Shown here: piece after piece, positions 1-12,900 of the stretch
Layout: each line of letters begins with the position of its first letter
How positions within the stretch are numbered: the stretch's first letter is position 1
Source: Isoperla grammatica
Lineage: Eukaryota > Arthropoda > Insecta > Plecoptera > Perlodidae
NCBI GenBank assembly: GCA_945910005.1
Contig: OX246741.1
Coordinates: 40,395,872-40,459,871 of the forward strand
Length of the DNA: 64,000 bases
Direction: 5' to 3'
Program-made: the position numbers and the translations under genes
Notes under the pieces: model-generated
What the model was told of the DNA's origin: nothing
Databases searched by the model: none
What the model saw: only the letters and a program-made list of their open reading frames with translations

Positions 1-780
1 TATTTTGGTAGAATTATGTATACGCCTAGTACATAATGTTTAGAAATTTCTATCGAAATTCGTGATTAAGTATTTATACTTAAGTATCAATGAAATGAGA
101 ATGCAAGAAAAAAAAAAATAGTCGTTAATTATTATTTGTACATATAATAATCAGATTCATTGCTGGGACCCCCCCCCCCCCCCCAAACAACCCAAGTACA
201 TGTGTGAGTATATATGAAAGCAGCTCGTCTTGTTTCATTAGTCCTGAATGTTACTGTACCCCAGCCAGATTTGTACATAACGTATATGAGCGCACATTTC
301 TGTGCAAGCCACGTCCGAGCTATCGCAGGGAAGCGCGCCACTGTATATTATAGACCTATATCTCCTAATTTAGCCAACCTAAGAACTAACCCAGCTGAAC
401 ATTTTATTAGCTATTTATTAACAACTTACGTAGTATCATTGCCTCGCTCATAAATGTTGCGATATCCTCTCTAACGTTGTTCCACCATTTGTAATTACAT
501 ATCATCAGAAATATACGGAATTGGATTATGGAATGCGCTAGATCAGGTTTATTGCGTTTGTCACCCCAATCATTCTATTCTTCCAGATCTATGTTAACCC
601 CCTCATCCTGCAATATTGCTCGGCTCGGAGTAACGCTATGACGCATATATAGCTGACATTATTGCCAATAAGAGCTCCATGTTTGCCATAATGCTCTCCT
701 CGCTGAGAACACAGACCTATTATTAATACTTGCAATAATGACAAACACATTTGTTTGTTGTGTTCGGTATCGTTACAATA
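1..780. other. Non-coding flank with a C16 homopolymer
   Basis: No gene recognised. The sequence is AT-rich and unique-looking, apart from a run of 16 C at 169-184. Short open frames on both strands (for example 214-453 +) have no recognisable domain and are at chance length. Confidence 0.6.
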
Positions 781-785
781 CTTCC

Positions 786-2043
786 GTTTTGTTACAACAA
801 GGCGTATACGACCGTGACGTTTTGTTACAACAAGGCCTATACGACCGTGACGTTTTGTTACAACAAGGCCTATACGACCGTGACGTTTTGTTACAACAAG
901 GCCTATACGACCGTGACGTTTTGTTACAACAAGGCCTATACGACCGTGACGTTTTGTTACAACAAGGCGTATACGACCGTGACGTTTTGTTACAACAAGG
1001 CCTATACGACCGTGACGTTTTGTTACAACAAGGCCTATACGACCGTGACGTTTTGTTACAACAAGGCCTATACGACCGTGACGTTTTGTTACAACAAGGC
1101 GTATACGACCGTGACGTTTTGTTAAAACAAGGCCTATACGACCGTGACGTTTTGTTACAACAAGGCCTATACGACCGTGACGTTTTGTTACAACAAGGCC
1201 TATACGACCGTGACGTTTTGTTACAACAAGGCCTATACGACCGTGACGTTTTGTTACAACAAGGCGTATACGACCGTGACGTTTTGTTAAAACAAGGCCT
1301 ATACGACCGTGACGTTTTGTTACAACAAGGCCTATACGACCGTGACGTTTTGTTACAACAAGGCCTATACGACCGTGACGTTTTGTTACAACAAGGCCTA
1401 TACGACCGTGACGTTTTGTTACAACAAGGCCTATACGACCGTGACGTTTTGTTACAACAAGGCGTATACGACCGTGACGTTTTGTTCAACAAGGCGTATA
1501 CGACCGTGACGTTTTGTTACAACAAGGCCTATACGACCGTGACGTTTTGTTACAACAAGGCGTATACGACCGTGACGTTTTGTTACAACAAGGCCTATAC
1601 GACCGTGACGTTTTGTTACAACAAGGCCTATACGACCGTGACGTTTTGTTACAAGGCATATACGACCGTGACGTTTTGTTACAACAAGGCCTATACGACC
1701 GTGACGTTTTGTTACAACAAGGCCTATACGACCGTGACGTTTTGTTACAACAAGGCCTATACGACCGTGACGTTTTGTTACAACAAGGCCTATACGACCG
1801 TGACGTTTTGTTACAACAAGGCCTATACGACCGTGACGTTTTGTTCAACAAGGCCTATACGACCGTGACGTTTTGTTACAACAAGGCCTATACGACCGTG
1901 ACGTTTTGTTACAACAAGGCCTATACGACCGTGACGTTTTGTTACAACAAGGCCTATACGACCGTGACGTTTTGTTACAAGGCATATACGACCGTGACGT
2001 TTTGTTACAACAAGACCTACCTATACGACCATGACGTTTTGTT
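786..2043. repeat. 33-bp minisatellite, about 38 copies
   Basis: The unit is 33 bp and contains CAAGGCCTATACGACCGTGA followed by CGTTTTGTTACAA. Copies are nearly identical. Sequence variants are GGCG for GGCC and TTAAAACAA for TTACAACAA; length variants of about 28-30 bp occur near 1485, 1650, 1845 and 1980. GGCG variants fall at about 801, 966, 1098 and 1263 (spacings 165, 132, 165), and the TTAAAACAA variant follows the copies at 1098 and 1263, so part of the array was amplified as a 165-bp (5-unit) block. Because 33 is divisible by 3, frames stay open on both strands (up to 376 residues), but they break at the length variants. I see no coding evidence. Confidence 0.97.
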
Positions 2044-3763
2044 TATAGAATTGTGTGTTTTTATTAAAAAGTTACTATACAATTAAAATCCCTGCAATAT
2101 GTATTAGTATTTATAATAGATAAAATAATTAGGATTGTAGATTACATTAATATCGTCGTTATTAGTAATTATATTATTATTATTGTTATAGGCCTATTAC
2201 AAACTTCTCATAACACAATAATAAATTACAATTAACCTAACACTCGACTAAGAGATTAGAATTATTGCCTTCACAGACCAGACTTAAAGGGAACCTTTAT
2301 AGTGAAGACGAAATATACAGTATTTCTGACATGGCTGATGTAAGGTTGCAGTAATATACCCTAACTCCCATAACTCATCGTTCACAATTTCCTCTAAATA
2401 ACTTATCATCTCCGGTAGTCTTGGTATAGGGCTAAGAACTAAGAACTGGCTGTAAGATCATAAAGAAGAAGAAGAAGAAGAGACGTAGGGGCGGAAAGAA
2501 GGGGATGAAGGAGACTGGAGCAAAGCCTGGTAACCCAGCCAGATCAACCCTCCCCCCCCCCCAGGTGGTAGCTCATCAGGGGGCGATGATTCCTAGGAGA
2601 AACTTTCCTAGACTCTTTGCTAACTCTTTCACTTCTTCACATAGTTAATCTTAGGGGGATTATCCGGCTGGAGATAAGATAAGGTCAACTCAACCCATCG
2701 AGCTACGCTGCTTGTGCAGTGAGTGTGACGTACTAGGGGTGACGTACTAGGAGGGACGTAGGTCATTGGACAGCTGCACAATCTTTGAATCAGACAAGAG
2801 ATAAGACTATTCTTTATTTAGCTTCAACAGGTCGTACGTACACATACAACTTAATTTCCTACGATTTCTCTCTATTTTGAGATTGATATTCAATTACATA
2901 TTTTACTCATTTCGATTTAAATGTAGGCACAAGTTTTGTACTGCTATATTTTTATGTGATTAGGTAATTTATCAAACATTTGCAGCATGAAATAAAGGTT
3001 TTTGTGGGGTATCAACTTTGTTTGTATGCTGTGTTTAGACAAAACTAGCATGTCAACCTCACTAACACAAAGATTTAACTAACTAATTATAGTAATAACT
3101 AAACTACATAATATAGTTGACCAATGTATAAAACAAACATCGTCGGTGATCACTACCGTCCATATCCATACGTGAAATGATTGCATGGTTGAACTTACGT
3201 TATACGTTTTCAGTTCCTTAATGAACTTTCTTTATTTGTTCTTATCAAAACACCGTTGGTTTCTACTTTTCACTTGGCCAATAATTTCATGGAATATATC
3301 AAAACTTGTAGAACTTTCTAGGAAATTCATTGTTAGAGAAATTTCGGTTGAAATTTTGTATTTAACCAAAGAAACGTGCCCAGGTCTGAATGTGGCTTAC
3401 ACAGCCTCGGAATTATTCCACGATTAAGCACTAAAACGTGCAATAAAGAGATTAAGATTTCTACAATAGGTAGGCGGGCCGCCATTCAGATAATATGTTA
3501 CCTAGCTCTGTGCATGCAGACTTATCTCTATTTATGAATTATGACCTAGTAACCAAGTTGTACGCAGTTCGGGACGTGATAGGACATACGCACCGCCAAT
3601 ATAAATGCGGCCCAACTGATTGTAACGTTCCGGCTGTAATTAATTACGTTGGTAGCCCTGCAGAATACGCAAATACTTCCTTAAAGTAGACAATCAATAC
3701 CAACCTACAAACAAACAAAAAATGGTTGTGTGATAGGATTGAAATCGTGTTATCACGATCAAC
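2044..3763. other. Unique AT-rich intergenic sequence
   Basis: No gene recognised. It contains a short (GAA)n at about 2465-2480, a C11 tract at 2552-2562 and a small imperfect repeat of GTGACGTACTAGG near 2725-2755. Two open frames, 3185-3427 (+, 80 aa, hydrophobic N-terminal half) and 3495-3689 (+, 64 aa), match no family I know and are probably chance. Confidence 0.5.
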
Positions 3764-4682
3764 GGACAGTTATGTAGACTATCGTGCACTGAAGTGTTGG
3801 CAGTTTTATGAACAGTTATGTAGCCTCGTGCACTGAAGTGTTGGCACAGTTATGTAGCCTCGTGCACTGAAGTGTTGGCACAGTTATGTAGCCTCGTACA
3901 CTGAAGTGTTGGCAGTTTTATGGACAGTTATGTAGCCTCGTGCACTGAGCACTGAAGTGTTGGTACAGTTATGTAGCCTCGTGCACTGAAGTGTTGGCAC
4001 AGTTATGTAGCCTCGTACACTGAAGTGTTGGCAGTTTTATGGACAGTTATGTAGCCTCGTGCACTGAGCACTGAAGTGTTGGTACAGTTATGTAGCCTCG
4101 TGCACTGAAGTGTTGGCACAGTTATGTAGCCTCGTGCACTGAATTGTTGGCACAGTTATGTAGCCTCGTGCACTGAAGTGTTGGCACAGTTATGTAGCCT
4201 CGTGCACTGAGCACTGAAGTGTTGGTACAGTTATGTAGCCTCGTGCACTGAAGTGTTGGCAGTTTTATGGACAGTTATGTAGCCTCGTGCACTGAGCACT
4301 GAAGTGTTGGTACAGTTATGTAGCCTCGTGCACTGAAGTGTTGGCAGTTTTATGGACAGTTATGTAGCCTCGTGCACTGAAGTGTTGGTACAGTTATGTA
4401 GCCTCGTGCACTGAAGTGTTGGTACAGTTATGTAGCCTCGTGCACTGAGCACTGAAGTGTTTGTACAGTTATGTAGCCTCGTGCACTGAAGTGTTGGTAC
4501 AGTTATGTAGCCTCGTGCACTGAAGTGTTGGCACAGTTATGTAGCCTCGTGCACTGAAGTGTTGGCACAGTTATGTATAGCCTCGTGCACTGAAGTGTTG
4601 GCACAGTTATGTAGCCTCGTGCACTGAAGTGTTGGCAGGCACAGTTATGTAGCCTCGTGCACTGAAGTGTTGGAAGTTTTAT
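3764..4682. repeat. 34-bp minisatellite with indel variants
   Basis: The basic unit is about 34 bp, containing ACAGTTATGTAGCCTCGTGC then ACTGAAGTGTTGGC. Two recurrent variants interrupt it: a TTTTATGG insertion after GGCAG, and a duplicated GAGCACTGAAG. These mark longer composite units repeated several times (near 3920-4080 and 4200-4350). About 25 copies are present. Stop codons occur in most frames, so no protein is suggested. Confidence 0.95.
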
Positions 4683-5770
4683 AGTTTTAATTAATTCCTC
4701 GATACGAAGCTCACACATTCTCACCCAATTTTTTGTAAATTACCTCTGTATATTAAACCGCTTTGCTTTACGACAAATCGTTAATATTCTTCATTAATTT
4801 CAACATTTTTTAGTTAATAATAATTGAAAATGTTGTAATATTAAATTTATACGAAACAATCGGGAGATACATTCTAAACATGATACCAGAGACAATTTCA
4901 TCTGAACGCCATCCTTCAACAAAGGGATCACTGACAGTCAGGAAGGAATGTATTGATTGTATTCTCAAATATGGGCCATAGTCCGATAATTTGTCGGGGG
5001 ACATTCTTAAATCCAGGAAGATTATTATCAATTATCAAATGTGTTTAACCTGCGGTAAGTATTCACTTTTTAAACTAATGTACTGAGATTGTCAATGTAT
5101 TCTCCTCCAGTTCCCGAACTGACATTTTTCTATTTACAAATGCAATATACTAGTTTTATATCAAACAATGAACAACTTAAATGTGGCGCTTTCTTACTTT
5201 TACCAGTTCTACAAAACAATTCTAAATTATTATAAAATTTAAAGCAAGCGCTTAGTTTGATGAATCCATACTGTGTTTATGTTTCTTGGGATATTTCTGG
5301 AAAAATAAAAAACTTTATTTTAATAAATAAAATAAAAAATAAAAAACATTTGAACCAAGGGCTCTACACTTGACCCAATCTGAACATTTCGAATCATTAT
5401 ACATTACTTTTCGCTTCTTTCTGAATAACACGGTCCGTCGACCATGCAAGTAGAAGCTCCTAGGGTTCGACAAACTCTTAATTGCACGTGTATATTCCAC
5501 ATAAGAGAGTGTTTGTTGTGGTTTTCCCAAATTATCTACAAGCCCAGAAAAGTTCCCACACGAATTTTCCCCACTAATTAATAACTCATGCCCCATTTCA
5601 GCCCGTACACGATACCTACGCTCTACATTCATCAAGTCACCACCTTGTTTGCTAAACTTAACATCTCATATTTATGCAACGATGGTTAATCGCTAGGAAA
5701 TAATCCAACCCCGCTAATTTAAGCATAAGGATGTATTTAATAAAAGTAGGTGGTGGTTAAAAACACCCCA
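4683..5770. other. Unique intergenic sequence with one unrecognised ORF
   Basis: The sequence is AT-rich. A 106-codon open frame on the minus strand (5315-5635) encodes no domain I recognise; its C-terminal end is low-complexity FYFLFYLLK. A stretch at about 5660-5695 (ACATCTCATATTTATGCAAC) resembles stretches at 20,090 and 25,290 and may be a fragment of the SINE-like family described at 25,283. Confidence 0.4.
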
Positions 5771-8346
5771 TGCATACACAAATACTTGCATGAGTGCTTG
5801 TAATGGTTTTCACACAGTATCGGTGCTCTATGCGTACGCAAATACTTGCATGAGTGCTTGTAATGGTTTTCACACAGTATCGGTGCTCTAAGCATACGCA
5901 AATACTTGCATGAGTGCTTGTAATGGTTTCCACACAGTATCGGTGCTCTAAGCATACGCAAATACTTGCATGAGTGCTTGTAATGGTTTCCACACAGTAT
6001 CGGTGCACTAAGCATACGCAAATACTTGCATGAGTGCTTGTAATGGTTTCCACACAGTATCGGTGCTCTATGCGTACGCAAATATTTTCATGAGTGCTTG
6101 TAATGGTTTCCACACAGTATCGGTGCTCTATGCGTACGCAAATACTTGCATGAGAACTTGTAATGGTTTCCACACAGTATCGGTGCTCTATGCGTACGCA
6201 AATATTTTCATGAGTGCTTGTAATGGTTTCCACACAGTATCGGTGCTCTATGCGTACGCAAATACTTGCATGAGTGCTTGTAATGGTTTCCACACAGTAT
6301 CGGTGCTCTATGCGTACGCAAATATTTTCATGAGTGCTTGTAAGGCTTTCCACACAGTATCGGTGCTCTAAGCATACGCAAATACTTGCATGAGTGCTTG
6401 CAATGGTTTCCACACAGTATCGGTGCTCTATGCGTACGCAAATATTTTCATGAGTGCTTGTAATGGTTTCCACACAGTATCGGTGCTCTATGCGTACGCA
6501 AATACTTGCATGAGTGCTTGTTATGGTTTCCACACAGTATCGGTGATCTATGCATACGCAAATACTTGCATGAGTGCTTGTAATGGTTTCCACACAGTAT
6601 CGGTGCTCTATGCGTACGCAAATACTTGCATGAGTGCTTGCAATGGTTTCCACACAGTATCGGTGCTCTATGCGTACGCAAATATTTTCATGAGTGCTTG
6701 TAATGGTTTCCACACAGTATCGGTGCTCTAAGCGTACGCAAATACTTGCATGAGTGCTTGTGATGGTTTCCACACAGTATCGGTGATCTATGCATACGCA
6801 AATACTTGCATGAGTGCTTGTAATGGTTTCCACACAGTATCGGTGCTCTATGCGTACGCAAATACTTGCATGAGTGCTTGTAATGGTTTCCACACAGTAT
6901 CGGTGATCTATGCATACGCAAATACTTGCATGAGTGCTTGCAATGGTTTCCACACAGTATCGGTGCTCTATGCGTACGCAAATACTTGCATGAGTGCTTG
7001 TAATGGTTTCCACACAGTATCGGTGCTCTAAGCCTACGCAAATACTTGCATGAGTGCTTGTAATGGTTTCCACACAGTATCGGTGTCTATGCATACGCAA
7101 ATACTTGCATGAGTGCTTGTAATGGTTTCCACACAGTATCGGTGCTCTATGCGTACGCAAATATTTTCATGAGTGCTTGTAATGGTTTCCACACAGTATC
7201 GGTGCTCTATGCGTACGCAAATACTTGCATGAGTGCTTGTGATGGTTTCCACACAGTATCGGTGCTCTATGCGTACGCAAATACTTGCATGAGTGCTTGT
7301 TATGGTTTCCACACAGTATCGGTGCTCTATGCGTACGCAAATACTTTCATGAGTGCTTGTAATGGTTTCCACACAGTATCGGTGCTCTATGCGTACGCAA
7401 ATACTTGCATAAGTGCTTGTAATGGTTTCCACACAGTATCGGTGCTCTATGCATACGCAAAAACTTGCATGAGTGCTTGTAATGGTTTCCACACAGTATC
7501 GGTGCTCTATGCGTACGCAAATACTTGCATGAGTGCTTGTAATGGTTTCCACAGTATCGGTGCTCTATGCGTACGCAAATACTTGCATGAGTGCTTGTAA
7601 TGGTTTCCACACAGTATCGGTGCTCTATGCGTAAGCAAATACTTGCATGAGTGCTTGTGATGGTTTCCACACAGTATCGGTGCTCTAAGCATACGCAAAT
7701 ACTTGCATGAGTGCTTGTAATGGTTTCCACACAGTATCGGTTCTCTATGCGTACGCAAATACTTGCATGAGTGCTTGTAATGGTTTCCACACAGTATCGG
7801 TGCTCTAAGCATACGCAAATACTTGCATGAGTGCTTGTCATGGTTTCCACACAGTATCAGTGCTCTTTGCGTACGCAAATACTTGCATGAGTGCTTGTAA
7901 TGGTTTCCACACAGTATCGGTGCTCTTTGCGTAAGCAAATACTTGCATGAGTGCTTGTAATGGTTTCCACACAGTATCGGTGCTCTATGCGTACGCAAAT
8001 ACTTGCATGAGTGCTTGTAATGGTTTCCACACAGTATCGGTGCTCTAAGCATACGCAAATACTTGCATGAGTGCTTGTAATGGTTTCCACACAGTATCGG
8101 TGCTCTATGCGTACGCAAATACTTGCATGAGTGCTTGTAATGGTTTCCACACAGTATCGGTGCTCTATGCGTACGCAAATACTTGCATGAGTGCTTGTAA
8201 TGGTTTCCACACAGTATCGGTGCTCTATGCGTAAGCAAATACTTGCATGAGTGCTTGTAATGGTTTCCACACAGTATCGGTGCTCTATGCGTACGCAAAT
8301 ACTTGCATGAGTGCTTGTAATGGTTTCCACACAGAATCGGTGCTCT
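5771..8346. repeat. 60-bp minisatellite, about 43 copies
   Basis: The unit is 60 bp: CAAATACTTGCATGAGTGCT, then TGTAATGGTTTCCACACAGT, then ATCGGTGCTCTATGCGTACG. Only two length variants are obvious (59 bp near 7085; 56 bp near 7545). The variant TATTTTCATG alternates with TACTTGCATG from about 6080 to 6470, giving a 120-bp dimeric higher-order unit there, while the right third is almost all the TACTTGCATG type. Since 60 is a multiple of 3, long frames are open on both strands (up to 467 codons on the minus strand). Substitutions change residues freely and both strands are open, so this reads as a by-product rather than a gene. Confidence 0.97.
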
Positions 8347-8388
8347 CAAAGCGATCCCTCATTATGTGTGTTATACACTGGTTAACAC

Positions 8389-8465
8389 CTTGTTACACTT
8401 GACCCTCCTCTTGTTACACTTGACCCTCCTCTTGTTACACTTGACCCTCCCCTTGTTACACTTTA
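8389..8465. repeat. 21-bp repeat, about 3.6 copies
   Basis: The unit CTTGTTACACTTGACCCTCC is repeated with a trailing T or C. It lies just after the 60-bp array but is unrelated to it in sequence. Confidence 0.85.
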
Positions 8466-9724
8466 CATGCCTACGAGGCAGCCGAGTCCAACGGTACCAA
8501 CTTAATTGTCTACTTCTCTAGTTCCTACCATTAAATTGTAACAGGTTCATGAGGGGTAGTCTACGACGACGTTGGATGTCTGGAACCGTGGGCTTGACGA
8601 ACGAGGCTTGTACACTCCACTAAGCGGAAGGCTACATGTACAAATGTGTGCAGGATGCTGGGTGAGGCTCTGGACTATGACTACACTAAGCGGAAGACTA
8701 CATGTACAAATGTGAAAGAACGCCTGGAATATTTTGATTTTATTTGAATTAGCGCGCAGCAAAGGGGCAGTAAATAAGGATATGAGATCGGTTCGAATAC
8801 TTTCATTGGGGCCATAGTAGCCTTTATAATGTTCACGCGTTTTGTTTAAAGTATAACAAATAGTACATTATTTAGCCTAAAACTGTCTTGTTAACCTATA
8901 AAAGAACATTTTTATTTTATTTTATGGATTTCTTACCGGCATTCATAAAACTAAAACCGTGTAATAATGCACACCGGAATTAATAGATCTTTGCAGACAT
9001 TATTATTTTCTCTCTTCTTTAGACGGAGTAACTATAATAATACATGTCAGAAGCGCCATTAACTACAGCAGTAAAGCCGTCCCGGACCCATTTAGCACCA
9101 TTAACGTTTCTAGACCAGACACCTTTTGGTACCATTAACCAAAGAACTTAACTACCTTGGCTTCATGTAGCTTTGTTTTGTTGTACAAACAGCACGTCTT
9201 TCACTCTGGAGTGCTTTGGCTTTGGACCCCTCAAGACGGCAATCCATTACCAACTTTACGAGTTTTCTGTTACCGAGTCAGAATAGCCAACTGAAAACTG
9301 CACCCTAAACACCCATTCCTCAGCTAACTAGCAGAATAGCAGATTGGGCGTAGCGATAATTATGGAAATTATTATGTATATTTTTTTCATCAGCAACTCT
9401 AGTAAATTAAGAAGTAAAAATCGTAAAGTAGGAACACCGAAATTGAGATTGTCACGTAAACGGAAACGGGGGAAAATAAATATTGCTAAAAGAGAAATGT
9501 TCTGTTGGGGACCATGATGAATTGCCTCTGAGTTTCAACATTAAAATAAGAAGGAAAAAACTTATATCTCCTGGCAGACATGGTCGGAATATTTATTATT
9601 ACCCCACCCAGGGGAGGCAAGAGTGAAATTCTTACAAGATAGCATCGCAACTCCTCAGATGATAATAAAAATGAATTAACAACAAAAATATTAATGCATA
9701 ACTTAAATATAGTCCTATATATTA
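8466..9724. other. Unique intergenic sequence with a short direct duplication
   Basis: No gene recognised. At 8618-8713 a segment of about 30 bp (ACTAAGCGGAAG.CTACATG then TACAAATGTG) occurs twice, 65 bp apart, giving two copies of one ancestral motif. The rest appears unique and AT-rich. Confidence 0.5.
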
Positions 9725-9900
9725 TATGAGGGGCCGGAGTGGTGTAGGTTTGGGGTAATAATGAATCTCTGAAATGTATTCGTTCCTCTAACTTGGTTTG
9801 CGAATCTCACCCCTTGCTTTGTCGGGTGTATTTTATTTGGCCCGAGAGATGCGAACAACCCCAACTTAGGGGTGGTTTGTGACTCAAGTTTATCAGGGCA
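9725..9900 (+). mobile_element. Probable tRNA-derived SINE (degenerate)
   Basis: The segment starts GGGGCCGGAGTGGTGTAGG, which resembles a Pol III A box. About 70 bp downstream is GGTTTGCGAATCTCACC, resembling a degenerate B box, followed by a tRNA-unrelated body. This is the arrangement of a tRNA-headed SINE. There is only one copy in the window, so the boundaries are guesses. Confidence 0.35.
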
Positions 9901-12900
9901 GTGAACAGTTAAAGTGACCTACAAGCTTCGTTTTAATACCGGTGTGGTATTTTGACTGCTATGCGAGTGCAATAGATTATAAGGCCTATCTAGAAACTGT
10001 AAATATTCTACGGTGGTATGTGGACAACAATAATTAGTTAATTACACATATTATGAAAAGATATTAGAGTGCATGTGCTTCCAATTCACTTGGGGCCAAA
10101 AAATTATGAAACATCTAAATTTGTGCAAGAAAATAATGACTTAAATGAATTTTCGTACGGTAGAAGTCAACGGTCATCTCAGCAAGAAGTAGAAAAAGGA
10201 TTTTACTGCAAATGAACAACTCTCTAACTCAACAACATGAACAACTGTTTGTGATGTGTAATAATTTCAGCGTAAATCAGATAAAATAAAAATAATAACC
10301 TTTATTGGTCTCTGCAGCCATAGCTGTTGCCGTAAGACACAGAATAACACAATTTATATCAAAACGAAAATAGAAACAAATTACACTTAATACAATATAA
10401 ACCAAACAAAATTAAGAATACAAATGGTGCCTAGAGATGAAAATAGGCCATCGTATTATGGCCAGAACAATTTCGGTGAGACTTGGTGGTAATTTGAACG
10501 TCTTCCAAAATTCCTCGAAAAAGCCGGGGATTGTACCCCTAGTACCTACATCTTTTTGCTTGCTATTTGAGGTTAGAGAATTGATATTTATTTTATAATT
10601 ATTTTTTCATACTTTCTTTAATTTACTTTTTATAGGAAAATAAATTTTATCCAAACAAGTCTTTATAAAAAAAAAACAAGAAACAATGTAAGATTTTTCA
10701 GAGAGATGCAATTTATTTACCAACCTTACAGAAAAGGTTGGCCTACGTCGCCAGCAAACGGCTTTAAGACATCGCCTTGTTTCTGTTCCTCTTTTTCATT
10801 GTTTTACTCTCAGGATCTAGTGACGTCAACATAAGTGACGTAAGTTGCCGCTAGTGACAGCTCGTCACTTGTGGAGAGTTGCGTCTCCGCTCTCTCTCTC
10901 TCTCTCTCTCTCTCCTCCCCGGGAAAAGTAGATTACTAGTATGTCAATTTTACAAGTTAGGGTCGCGCATATCCCCCCCCCCCATACATGGGGTGAGAGG
11001 GGGTTGGGGGTGGGGGCAATTTAGTTAGTTAAAGGGAAGATGCTGGTACGAACATGTGTAGCTCGTGGGGGAGTTTGTGGTAAATTTGTGTAGGAAATTA
11101 GGAACAATTTGTTCAAGTCCTTCTTGAAAAGAGTTCTATAATGCGAATTTGCTCGAACGTTGCATACGAGTTGTAGACAGTGGGGAGTGTTTAGGATGCA
11201 CAGACGGAGAATGCATTTGTTACAAGCGTTGACTCCGGGAAGAAACACATGTCTGAATCAATGCATAGTTGCCAGTTATCGAACTGTCGAAACTTTCAAC
11301 AGTTCAAGGAAAATTAAAAAGAAGATTCCAAAAAGTGTTCGTTGGAACTCGCCTGTAGTGATTTTGTTTAAAATGTATTTGTATTTAAGTTGTTATGTGT
11401 GCAGAACAAATGGTTATTCTCAACTACTAATCATTTTGTTCACATTTCCGGTCCGCCTGATGCACTTTTCTCTGTTTAAACAACATTAACCCTCTACCAT
11501 ATCTAAAATAAAGTATAGTTGCTACGAAACGTTAAATACAGCTTCTGTATCGATAAAATAAAACTGGTTTTATAGAATAATAATAAATATAGCGTATTAA
11601 GATGGAGGTTTTGGATTATATGATCATGTAATGTAATTAATAACATCAAAATAACAGTTTTAAGACCAAAACTTCAAAAAAGCCTACCGTCTGGTACATT
11701 TTGTTGGCCTCCTGTTTAGTAGTCGTTATGTTTAGTATCTTTCATCCTGTGACAAAAACTGTAGCGTTCGTACAATGTTTTTAATTTTTGTTTACGATTG
11801 TTTAAATCTATAATAGCTGCGTTCTTTCTAAATAAAGATTATAATTTAAAGTACCTATATATAACAAAATCTATCAATAAATGTTACATCAACGTGTGTT
11901 TTATAGTTTTGTTCGTTTTCTAATTCATATTTTTATAATGACTGTATAATGCTCGAGTTGTGACAATTTAACTGGCAAACAGATAAACTTGTGAAATAAG
12001 GGGAACACATATGTTCCTCTTAAATATTGGGAATGTTAAATCATGCTTGGAAACTGTGTTATCAAACACATGTTTTATAACCTTGATTGCTTTACCGCCT
12101 TCTATAAAACAGAGTACCTAAGCTGTCTTCTTGAATGCCCCTTAAATCTATCGACGTCCGTTTAATCTTTCGTCTCAAACGATTAACCTGGTAGGGTGAA
12201 AGAACGGCGCAACGAGTATTCATGAATCTGTATATGAGACAATTTAAACAGCTTCTTGAATCCCCCTCCTTAAGTTAGTGTCGAAATAAAACCTTTAAAA
12301 TGCACTCGAGGCCTGTATAAAAAGCTGTTTCCCTCCCCGAGATGTCGTTTCCCCCTGCGGAGCGGCTATACCGGGCAAATAGCAGGTTGGGGACAGGAGC
12401 CATTTCACTGTTCCACATCACAACCTGCTAACAAGTTTAAAACTACTCGAAAAGTAAGCAGATGCGGAAAAGTACAGAAGGGACTCTTTAAGCTGGAAAT
12501 AAAATGTTCCTTCGAGTTGTTTGAAGGATTTGCTCAAACGTAACGTACGTCAGGAAGAAATTATCTCTTTTGTTTCTTTAGAAGATTTTCTACAAATTTC
12601 GTTTCCGAACGTAAATGTAAGACTTTGTATACAAGTGGTGTGTATCACAGGTTTTAGGTGGTAACATGAAAAGTAAAGAAGGGTGCCACAACCAAATTTC
12701 TAGATATTCGTGTTCAGATGTTGATTTTTAATGTATATTTTAACAAACATTTTAATAATTATTTACAAAATATCTCAAACCTAAATAAAACCAAATATAC
12801 TTTATACGAAATGTAACACAAAACACACTAGGGGGTGTAATCTTTGGTAACACGATATGATATGAATGACAATTTGGTGCTAGTTTTGACATTCCAAAGA

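Noticed and set aside
738..1868. 376-codon YDRDVLLQQGL repeat protein
   Set aside because: Arises from a 33-bp minisatellite; the antisense frame is also open, and length variants shift the frame within the array.
5757..7160. 467-codon minus-strand open frame
   Set aside because: It is one frame through the 60-bp tandem array; the plus strand is also open over much of it, and copies vary at all codon positions. There is no evidence of coding.
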